Positions 1 through 5,164 of a stretch of DNA of 5,164 nucleotides are shown one piece after another; position 1 is the stretch's first letter, and every line of letters starts with the position of its first letter. Source of the DNA: Spirochaeta sp. (GTDB lineage: Bacteria; Spirochaetota; Spirochaetia; DSM-2461); assembly GCA_030592625.1 (NCBI GenBank), contig JAUVIY010000204.1, forward strand, positions 1 through 5,164, written 5' to 3'. The position numbers were made by a program, and so were the translations under genes. The notes below the pieces were generated by a model. It did no database searches and was not told the DNA's origin. It saw only the letters and a program-made list of their open reading frames with translations.

Positions 1-64
1 AGATTCTTATTATGAGGCAACTACCGTGGTTCGAGTAGATTTAGTATTGACGCAATGGGGAGTC

Positions 65-89
65 GCGGGAAAAATGTCGTTTTTGCCGC
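65..89. repeat. Imperfect inverted repeat (hairpin or operator-like)
   Basis: The arms are GCGG-G-AAAAA (65-74) and TTTTT-G-CCGC (80-89) around the 5-base loop TGTCG. Nine of the ten arm positions pair, with a single G-G mismatch at 69/85. It lies about 120 bases before the downstream start codon. It could be an operator for a dimeric regulator, or an RNA stem at the end of an upstream transcript. It is not followed directly by a T run, so it is not a classical terminator by itself. The pairing is seen in the sequence; any function is inference. Confidence 0.4.
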
Positions 90-165
90 AATCCCGGCAT
101 CGAACATCATTTTTCTCGCATATTTATGCAAAATGCCTTTTTTTCACCGGAAATAACCTGTAATC

Positions 166-173
166 GCCGATAG
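166..173 (+). promoter_or_regulatory. Possible sigma-28-like -10 element
   Basis: GCCGATAG matches the sigma-28 (FliA) -10 consensus GCCGATAA at 7 of 8 positions. It would place transcription start near 180, giving a leader of about 30 bases that includes the ribosome binding site at 198-203. The matching -35 element (TAAA about 15 bases upstream) is absent; CCGG sits there instead. The spacing to the gene is attractive, because cyclic-di-GMP genes are often linked to motility regulons, but a half-match like this can arise by chance. Confidence 0.2.
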
Positions 174-197
174 ATTTAAATTGGAGACAACTCAGTT

Positions 198-203
198 AGG
201 AAG
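198..203 (+). promoter_or_regulatory. Ribosome binding site deciding the start at 211
   Basis: AGGAAG lies 7 bases before the ATG at 211. A longer reading would begin at an in-frame TTG at 181, but no purine-rich Shine-Dalgarno sequence precedes that codon at suitable distance. The ATG at 211 is therefore preferred, which shortens the protein by 10 residues. Confidence 0.7.
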
Positions 204-210
204 TGCATCT

Positions 211-1413
211 ATGAGCGCCAGGCCTGAAACCAAAGATCTGCTGAAAATCATCCGGGAACTGCATCATATCAACGAATATACCGTTCTGCTCGAACGAATA
301 CTTCATGAGGCCAGAATCTTCGTCAGAGCCGATGCGGGTACTTTGTATCTCCGGGACAAAGACAAGTTATATTTCAATTACATCGAAAACGACACCCTGT
401 TTCAGGATGGAAAAAGCGAGGACAAATTCGCATATACCGACAAGAGCATTCCCCTGGACAAGACCAGTCTTGCGGGATTCGTGGCGGTAACCGGTCAGCC
501 CCTCCTCATCGACGACGTATACGCCCTGCCAAAAAGTCTCGATTTCACATTCAACCCGGAATTCGACAAACAGACGAATTATCATACCCAGAGCCAACTG
601 GTGATTCCACTGATCGGTAATAATCAGAAAACCCTGGGAGCCATTCAGCTGATCAACGCTCAATACGGCGGCAAGACCGTACCATTCTCCGCCATGGACA
701 AGGTGCATATCTCTTTCCTGGCCGACCATGCTGTCCTCGCTCTCGAAAAGGCTTCCATGGCCCGTGAGATGGTGATGAGAATGGTGGCCATCGCGGAATT
801 ACGTGATCCTTACGAAACAGGAAACCATGCCAGAAGGGTCGGTGAATATGCCCTGGTCCTTTACGACCGCTTCGCGGAATCCCGGGGAGTGAGTCTGGCT
901 GAAAGAAATCAGAAGAAAGAGGCTTTCTGGGCCGCGGCGATACTTCACGATGTGGGCAAGGCCGGTGTAGCCGGTGATATCCTGGCCAAGGATGGTCATT
1001 ACAACGAAAAAGAGAAACTCCTGATGTACCAGCATACGGTTTACGGTGCTCGTCTGTTTCCGGATACCGAATCACTTTGGGACAGGATTGCCAGGGAAGT
1101 TGTTCTCAATCACCATGAGCGGTGGGACGGATCGGGATATCCGGGTAAAATCAAAGATATCAGAACCGATCCGATCAAATTCGGAAGGGGAAAAAGAGGA
1201 AAAGAGATTCCCCTTTCCGCCAGAATCGTCGCCATAGCAGATGTCTATGACGCCCTGACTTCCGACCGGTCTTACAAGGAAGCCTGGACCCCTCAGGCCT
1301 CACTGCATTTTCTCAAGAGTAAATCAGGGAAGCTGTTCGATCCTGAGCTTGTGGGAATATTCCTGAATATGGACGATACCCTGAACGCCATCAAACGCAA
1401 TTACAGCAAATGA
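211..1413 (+). CDS. GAF domain plus HD-GYP domain protein, probable cyclic-di-GMP phosphodiesterase
   Basis: This 400-residue protein has an N-terminal GAF sensor domain (about 15-180) and a C-terminal HD-GYP domain (about 190-385). GAF features include ADAGTLYL at 40-47, the segment around GFVAVTGQPLLIDDVY (89-104) and LGAIQLINA (142-150). The HD-GYP domain carries the expected metal ligands and signature: H206, H246-D247 with K250 (LHDVGK), H275, and H301-H302 within HHERWDGSGYP (301-311), followed by ADVYDALTS (343-351). HD-GYP enzymes hydrolyse cyclic-di-GMP to pGpG and/or GMP. With all key residues present, activity is likely but inferred. There is no signal peptide or membrane segment, so it should be cytosolic, with GAF sensing a small ligand or mediating dimerisation; the ligand cannot be read from sequence. 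The loop between GYP and the EIPLSARI motif (312-331) is longer and more basic than usual. It is transcribed alone, converging on topA. Alternative start: TTG at 181. The domain assignment is very secure; substrate specificity is less so. Confidence 0.93.
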   Translation: MSARPETKDLLKIIRELHHINEYTVLLERILHEARIFVRADAGTLYLRDKDKLYFNYIENDTLFQDGKSEDKFAYTDKSIPLDKTSLAGFVAVTGQPLLIDDVYALPKSLDFTFNPEFDKQTNYHTQSQLVIPLIGNNQKTLGAIQLINAQYGGKTVPFSAMDKVHISFLADHAVLALEKASMAREMVMRMVAIAELRDPYETGNHARRVGEYALVLYDRFAESRGVSLAERNQKKEAFWAAAILHDVGKAGVAGDILAKDGHYNEKEKLLMYQHTVYGARLFPDTESLWDRIAREVVLNHHERWDGSGYPGKIKDIRTDPIKFGRGKRGKEIPLSARIVAIADVYDALTSDRSYKEAWTPQASLHFLKSKSGKLFDPELVGIFLNMDDTLNAIKRNYSK

Positions 1414-1456
1414 ACAATGCAGGAAGGGATGTTTCTTTTCTATTTTTCACGCCCGG

Positions 1457-1494
1457 CAGGCGGCGTCTGTACGACTGAAGCCGAAAGCCGCCTG
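1457..1494. terminator. Possible shared stem-loop terminator between convergent genes
   Basis: CAGGCGGC (1457-1464) and GCCGCCTG (1487-1494) form a perfect 8-bp GC-rich inverted repeat around a 22-base loop. It begins 44 bases after the GAF/HD-GYP stop codon and ends 3 bases beyond the topA stop codon on the other strand, so it could end both transcripts. Neither side has a proper U-tract. The + strand continues with ATTTAT, and the - strand continues into CCGGGCGTG and then A-rich sequence. A competing inner pairing CGGC (1461-1464) with GCCG (1480-1483) is possible. Intrinsic termination is therefore uncertain; 3' end protection is an alternative role. Confidence 0.4.
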
Positions 1495-1496
1495 AT

Positions 1497-3863
1497 TTAT
1501 ACTTCGGCGACGGATTTGTCTTCTTTATTATCAAGCTGATCCAGATTCTTGGCATTCCGGCACTTCGGAAAACCTGTACAGGCCAGGAAGGGACCCCTCC
1601 GGCTCAAACGGACAATCATCGGACTGCCGCATTTCTCGCACTTGGCACCGTTGGCCTTTGGAAGTGATGAAATCTTGTCATCCCTTACGGGCAACTCCCT
1701 TTTACAGTCCGAATTGGGACATACCATCACCGGACCGCGTTTCTTGGATTTGATTTCCATCGGAGTGCCGCACTCATCACAATCCATCTTGAGGTCCGGC
1801 AGGAACAACGGCTTACCGTCAGCTCCCAGATTGGCTGTCGTTTTACAATCGGGATATCCACTGCAGGCGTAGAATTTGCCGTATCGGCTTGACTTGAGAA
1901 GCATGAGCTTCCCGCAGCTGGGGCAGTTCACCGGTTCTCCGTCGGTCTCTCCGTCGTCGTTCCCTTCCCCCGGAAGGGGCATCAGACCCTTGCATTCCGG
2001 ATAATCCGAACAACCGAGGAAAGCCCCTGTTTTGGAATACCGGAACACCAGCTCACTGCCGCAGACAGGACAGCGTTCATCACCCTCCCATTTCCGTCCT
2101 TTAAGGGGTTCGGCATGTTCAATGGCATCATCAACCCGCTTGATGAACGGCTTGTAGAAATCATCTACCAGCTTGTGCCAGTCGACATTTCCCTCTTCAA
2201 CGGCATCGAGATTGTTTTCCATTGCGGCGGTGAACTGATAATCCATAATATTGGGAAATTCTTTATACAGGATATCATTGACTGCAATACCCAGTTCATT
2301 GGCATGAAATGCACGCTTCTCAAGTCGGACATACCCTCTTTCCCGAATAGTCTGGATGATGGCGGCATATGTGGACGGGCGGCCGATGCCTTCTTTCTCC
2401 AGGGCTCTCACCAGGCTGGCCTCGGTGTAGCGTGCCGGGGGTTTAGTCCAGTTCTGCTCGGCTGTAAGCTTATCGAGAGCCACGCTTTCGCCCCCTTTGA
2501 GAGCCGGTAGATCCTGATAATCCTCTTTCACTTTCTTTGCTTCTGGAGTGAGTACGGTAAAACCGTTGAAAAGGGTCACCCGGCCCTTAGCTTCCAGGAT
2601 GCCCTCGGCAGCTTCAACACTGATGGTGGTAACGGCATACCGTGCATCTTTCATCTGGCTGGCCACAGTCCGACGCCAGATGAGTTCGTAGAGCTTGTAC
2701 TGTTCGCTGGTGAGATAGGCTTTCACCGATTCGGGTGTAAGCTCCACCGACGCAGGACGAATCGCCTCATGGGCATCTTGAGTTTTCACCCCGTTCTTGG
2801 ATTTAGCTCCGTATACCCTGGCGGATTCCGGGAGATAATCGGGATACTGATTTCCGATCCAACTCCTGATTTCAGAAACAGCCTCCGGATCCAATCTCGG
2901 AGAATCGGTCCGCATGTAGGTGATGAGTCCGACGGCACCTTCTTCAAGTTCAATGCCCTCGTAGAGTTTCTGGGCCACCTGCATTGTTTTTCGGGTACCG
3001 AAACGGAGCTTACCCGAGGCGGCCTGCTGCAGGGTACTGGTGATAAACGGTGCCTGAGGTTTGCTTGAGGTTTCCTTGCTCACAACATCGGCAACCCGGT
3101 AGGAAGCGGTTTTCAGAGCCGCCTCAACTTCCCTGGCTGTGCCTTCCGATGATGAGAATTTACCACCGAGGGCAAAATTTTCACCTTTCCAGGATACCAG
3201 AGACGCATTGAACGGAGTACTGTCCCCTTCCTCGGCATGAAGCTCAGTATCGATTTTCCAGAACTCCTGAGGCACAAAAGCCTCGATAACCCGTTCCTTT
3301 TCTACGATGAGCCGGACGGCGACCGACTGGACCCGTCCTGCGGAGAGATTCTTGGCGACTTTTTTCCAGAGGAATGGTGACAGACTGAAACCTACGATGC
3401 GGTCGAGCACACGCCTCCCCTTCTGAGCACCGACAAGATTCATATCGATGACCCGGGGGTTATTCAGAGCTTCGGTAATAGCTTTTTTCGTAACGGACTG
3501 ATAGGAAACGCGTTTGGCACGCTCGTCATCCAGTCCCAGGGCTTCTTTCAAATGCCAGGCGATGGCCTCCCCTTCCCGGTCAGGGTCGGGAGCCAGATAT
3601 ACTTCATCGGCCTTGGCTGCGGCGGCTTTGAGTTCATCAACGGTTTTCTTCTTTCCGGGGATTACCGTATAACGGGGTTCATAGCCGTTGTCCAGATCGA
3701 TACCGAAGGCTTTTTTTCCCCGGCCTTTGGATTCGAGGTCGCGAATGTGACCAACAGATGCCAGAACCGAATATCCGCGCCCCAGCATCTTTTTTATCGT
3801 TTTAGCTTTCGCCGGACTTTCGACGATTATGAGTTTTTTCGGTGCCTTCACTTCAGATGACAT
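1497..3863 (-). CDS. topA: DNA topoisomerase I (type IA)
   Basis: This 788-residue enzyme relaxes negative supercoils without ATP, by cutting one strand through a 5'-phosphotyrosine link and passing the other strand through. The Toprim domain (about 10-112) shows LIIVES with E15 and the metal-binding D93-x-D95 in APDPDREGEA. The core follows with LSAGRVQSVA (173-182), the catalytic Y316 in LITYMRTDS (313-321), TQDAHEAIRP (361-370) and EKEGIGRPSTYA (489-500). The C-terminus has four tetracysteine zinc-ribbon motifs: C598/C601/C618/C624, C647/C650/C667/C673, C695/C698/C715/C720 and C742/C745/C762/C768. The third has a shortened last spacing (CPNSDC). Length is within the usual range for bacterial TopA. 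The start is set at the ATG ending at 3863 because AAGGAG lies 6 bases upstream and the Toprim fold begins right after it. The frame stays open 48 codons further upstream, but that extension does not resemble TopA. It is divergent from murE and convergent with the GAF/HD-GYP gene. Confidence 0.97.
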   Translation of the reverse strand: MSSEVKAPKKLIIVESPAKAKTIKKMLGRGYSVLASVGHIRDLESKGRGKKAFGIDLDNGYEPRYTVIPGKKKTVDELKAAAAKADEVYLAPDPDREGEAIAWHLKEALGLDDERAKRVSYQSVTKKAITEALNNPRVIDMNLVGAQKGRRVLDRIVGFSLSPFLWKKVAKNLSAGRVQSVAVRLIVEKERVIEAFVPQEFWKIDTELHAEEGDSTPFNASLVSWKGENFALGGKFSSSEGTAREVEAALKTASYRVADVVSKETSSKPQAPFITSTLQQAASGKLRFGTRKTMQVAQKLYEGIELEEGAVGLITYMRTDSPRLDPEAVSEIRSWIGNQYPDYLPESARVYGAKSKNGVKTQDAHEAIRPASVELTPESVKAYLTSEQYKLYELIWRRTVASQMKDARYAVTTISVEAAEGILEAKGRVTLFNGFTVLTPEAKKVKEDYQDLPALKGGESVALDKLTAEQNWTKPPARYTEASLVRALEKEGIGRPSTYAAIIQTIRERGYVRLEKRAFHANELGIAVNDILYKEFPNIMDYQFTAAMENNLDAVEEGNVDWHKLVDDFYKPFIKRVDDAIEHAEPLKGRKWEGDERCPVCGSELVFRYSKTGAFLGCSDYPECKGLMPLPGEGNDDGETDGEPVNCPSCGKLMLLKSSRYGKFYACSGYPDCKTTANLGADGKPLFLPDLKMDCDECGTPMEIKSKKRGPVMVCPNSDCKRELPVRDDKISSLPKANGAKCEKCGSPMIVRLSRRGPFLACTGFPKCRNAKNLDQLDNKEDKSVAEV

Positions 3864-3869
3864 GCAATT

Positions 3870-3875
3870 CTCCTT
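3870..3875 (-). promoter_or_regulatory. topA ribosome binding site
   Basis: The reverse strand reads AAGGAG, a 6-base spacer, then ATG. This canonical site fixes the topA start at 3863 and rules against the longer in-frame readings that begin at 3971 or 4007. Confidence 0.85.
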
Positions 3876-3883
3876 ATGACGCC

Positions 3884-3928
3884 GTGCCCGTATCCTCATC
3901 GGGATCCGGAGGGCGCTTGTGCCCGTAT
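3884..3928. repeat. 10-bp direct repeat in the topA leader/promoter
   Basis: GTGCCCGTAT occurs exactly at 3884-3893 and again at 3919-3928, with starts 35 bases apart. The second copy overlaps the candidate topA -10 (3926-3931) and the first lies in the predicted topA leader, 20 bases upstream of the start codon. The arrangement could be a pair of binding sites for a regulator of topA. The repeat is directly visible; its role is inference. Confidence 0.45.
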
Positions 3929-3953
3929 ATAACGGAATTAAATCAATAATCAA
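3926..3953 (-). promoter_or_regulatory. Candidate topA promoter
   Basis: On the reverse strand TTGATT (3953-3948) is followed after 16 bases by TATATA (3931-3926). Each hexamer matches the sigma-70 consensus at 4 of 6 positions. The sequence just downstream of the -10 is GC-rich (CGGGCAC). A GC-rich discriminator is typical of supercoiling-sensitive promoters and would fit homeostatic control of topA, but that is inference. Predicted transcription would begin near 3919, leaving a leader of roughly 55 bases. Confidence 0.35.
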
Positions 3954-4015
3954 CCCCTGAATCGCCCACATGGATGACTTCCCTACCTCCTCGATGCAAA
4001 GATACACTGTTCATC

Positions 4016-5164
4016 ATGAACAATCGGCACCTCAGTACCCTCATTGCCAACCTGACTCCTGTAGAGAAGCAGGGGGGTAAAGATCCGGAGATTTCCTCAG
4101 TGGTTTTCGACTCACGGGAAGTTAAAAAAGGCAGCCTTTTCTTTGCCCTCCCCGGCGTCCATGTCGACGGACCTCATTTCATCGACAAGGCCCTGGATGC
4201 AGGTGCATGTGCTATTGTTCATTCTGAATCCCTGAACTCGTACAGAGCGGGAATCAACTATATCAGGGTTCCCGATACCCGGGCCGCATTATCCCCTGTA
4301 TCCGCGGCATTCTGGGGTTATCCGTCACGGGACATGATTGTAGTAGGTGTCACCGGTACCGATGGCAAGAGCACCACCGTCAACCTGATTCGCCAGCTGC
4401 TGGAATTTTCCGGAGCTTCCGCCGGAAGTATTTCAACGGTGAATTTCACCGTTGGAAACAGGAGCGGTTCCAACTATCTGAGACAGTCCACCCCCGAAGC
4501 ACCACAAGTTCATGGACTCCTTCGGGCCATGCGTGACGCCGGCCAGACCCATGCCGTCGTAGAAGCCACAAGCCACGGCCTCTCCCTCAGAAACAGTCGG
4601 CTGGCCGACGTGGAATTCGATGCCGCCGTATTCACAAATGTCACCAGCGAACATCTTGAGTTCCACGGCAGCCTGGAGAACTACAGGGCGGATAAAGTCA
4701 GGCTGTTCCGGATGATCGCCAAATCAAGAAACCGGGACGCCTTCGGAGTGGTTAACGGTGACGACCCTTACGCGGAACTGTTCTTCGAGGCCGCCGGCGA
4801 GAAACCGGTCTTCACATACAGTCTGAAATATCGTGATGCCGACCTTTTTGCATCGAATTTACGCCCTGGACCGACAGGGACCGGGTTTTCACTGTTCACC
4901 CCCATGGGCCGGACCAACACCCGGATTGCACTTCCAGGGCTCTACAATGTGGAAAATGTCCTGGCGGCACTCTGTACCGTGGCGGAACTGCAGGACGAAG
5001 ATGCCGTAGATTTAGCACAGCACCTCCCGGAACTCAAAGGAATTAAAGGCCGTATGGAGCCAATTTCCGGAGATATGAGTTTTCATGTCATGATAGACTA
5101 CGCCCACTCTCCGGGAAGCTTCCGCAGGATACTCCCCTTTCTGAAAAACCTGGCTGAAGGGCGC
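4016..5164 (+). CDS. murE: MurE-type UDP-MurNAc-tripeptide synthetase (5' part, cut by the window edge)
   Basis: 383 codons are visible and no stop is reached; a full MurE is usually about 480-510 residues. The enzyme adds the third amino acid to UDP-MurNAc-L-Ala-D-Glu in the cytoplasm, using ATP. The N-terminal domain shows VVFDSREVKKGSLFFALPG (29-47). The central domain has the P-loop GVTGTDGKSTT (111-121, K118), STPEAP (158-163), EATSHGLSLR (183-192), TNVTSEHLEFHG (207-218) and YRADKVRLF (223-231), whose K227 aligns with the carbamylated lysine of E. coli MurE. LPGLYNVENVLAA (307-319), GIKGRMEPI (342-350) and IDYAHSPGSF (360-369) follow. Several motifs depart from the usual GTNGKTT, TRDHLD and DYAHTPD. 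The C-terminal residues that choose diaminopimelate, lysine or ornithine lie outside the window, so the added amino acid is unknown; if this is a Spirochaeta-type organism, ornithine is plausible. The ATG at 4016 best fits the family N-terminus although it lacks a Shine-Dalgarno sequence; an in-frame ATG at 3974 is the alternative. Confidence 0.9.
   Translation, partial: MNNRHLSTLIANLTPVEKQGGKDPEISSVVFDSREVKKGSLFFALPGVHVDGPHFIDKALDAGACAIVHSESLNSYRAGINYIRVPDTRAALSPVSAAFWGYPSRDMIVVGVTGTDGKSTTVNLIRQLLEFSGASAGSISTVNFTVGNRSGSNYLRQSTPEAPQVHGLLRAMRDAGQTHAVVEATSHGLSLRNSRLADVEFDAAVFTNVTSEHLEFHGSLENYRADKVRLFRMIAKSRNRDAFGVVNGDDPYAELFFEAAGEKPVFTYSLKYRDADLFASNLRPGPTGTGFSLFTPMGRTNTRIALPGLYNVENVLAALCTVAELQDEDAVDLAQHLPELKGIKGRMEPISGDMSFHVMIDYAHSPGSFRRILPFLKNLAEGR

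Larger units (their letters stand above)
1..210. other. Non-coding leader upstream of the GAF/HD-GYP gene
   Basis: I see no convincing gene here. One frame is open from base 2 to a TAA at 161-163, but its translation is low-complexity and unrecognisable. The region is richer in A and T than the genes that follow. It contains an imperfect hairpin at 65-89, a small inverted repeat GCATA-TT-TATGC at 118-129, and a run of seven T at 138-144. A GGCAT at 96-100 could pair with the ATGCC at 133-137 just before that T run. This resembles a weak terminator for a transcript entering from the left, but the stem is only 5 bp with a large unpaired interior. No known riboswitch core was recognised. Confidence 0.6.
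3864..4015. other. Divergent intergenic region between topA and murE
   Basis: These 152 bases must carry promoters for both topA (leftward) and murE (rightward). An AT-rich core at about 3926-3953 is the likely melting region and contains a candidate topA promoter. Rightward -10-like hexamers are TATAAC (3928-3933) and AATAAT (3945-3950), each 5 of 6 to consensus, but neither has a recognisable -35 at normal spacing. The flank on the topA side is GC-rich and holds a 10-bp direct repeat. The flank on the murE side contains ACCTCCT (3985-3991) and no Shine-Dalgarno sequence for murE. Confidence 0.7.

Noticed and set aside
47..75. TTGACG with a 17-base spacer to AAAAAT as a sigma-70 promoter
   Set aside because: The -35 is good, but the -10 is only 4 of 6, lacks the leading T, and sits inside the hairpin arm. 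It is also over 120 bases from the gene. Too weak to annotate.
2..163. Reading frame open from the left edge to a TAA, possibly the tail of an upstream gene
   Set aside because: The 53 residues look like translated AT-rich intergenic DNA, with no recognisable motif, and the stretch contains the hairpin and T-tract. I cannot exclude a gene end in the first few dozen bases, but nothing supports it.
181..210. TTG at 181 as the start of the GAF/HD-GYP protein
   Set aside because: It has no Shine-Dalgarno sequence, whereas the ATG at 211 has AGGAAG at 7 bases.
653..1075. Antisense open frame of about 140 codons within the GAF/HD-GYP gene
   Set aside because: It is rich in Pro, Arg and His, has no family resemblance, and lies wholly opposite a well-conserved domain. 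It is a shadow of the real gene.
2115..2510. Rightward open frame of about 131 codons opposite topA
   Set aside because: It lies entirely opposite conserved TopA core and zinc-ribbon coding sequence and has no recognisable product. The other frames inside topA were rejected for the same reason.
4433..4666. Reverse-strand open frame inside murE
   Set aside because: It lies opposite the conserved central domain of MurE, with no supporting start signal or motif.
1..5164. Search for CRISPR repeats, insertion sequences, toxin-antitoxin pairs, phage genes, tRNA or attachment sites
   Set aside because: Nothing of this kind was seen. The three genes are ordinary chromosomal genes with uniform character, so I do not claim a novel defence or mobile system here.

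Overview
The window holds three protein genes and no sign of a mobile element, CRISPR array, tRNA or rRNA. In order they are a soluble GAF plus HD-GYP signalling protein (+ strand, 211-1413), DNA topoisomerase I (topA, - strand, 1497-3863), and the first 383 codons of a MurE-type peptidoglycan ligase (+ strand, 4016 to the right edge, where it is cut off). The genes have roughly balanced base composition; the 1-210 leader is visibly richer in A and T. The best guess at the organism is a free-living spirochaete of the Spirochaeta/Sediminispirochaeta type. This rests on my overall impression of the protein sequences, such as the GTDGKSTT P-loop of MurE and the GAF/HD-GYP architecture. It is an inference that no marker gene here proves.

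Layout: positions 1-210 are a non-coding leader with an imperfect hairpin (65-89), a T-tract (138-144) and a good ribosome binding site for the first gene. The GAF/HD-GYP gene and topA converge on an 83-base gap (1414-1496) containing a perfect 8-bp inverted repeat, which could serve as a shared stem-loop terminator. topA and murE diverge from a 152-base gap (3864-4015). That gap must hold both promoters and contains an exact 10-bp direct repeat, one copy of which touches the candidate topA -10 element.

Functionally the genes look like housekeeping plus signalling and not a single pathway: a cyclic-di-GMP phosphodiesterase candidate with a small-molecule sensor domain, the enzyme that relaxes negative supercoils, and a cytoplasmic step of cell-wall precursor synthesis. 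I found no convincing undescribed system. The items most worth a second look are the variant MurE motifs, the direct repeat between topA and murE, the missing Shine-Dalgarno sequence of murE, and an extended basic loop inside the HD-GYP domain.
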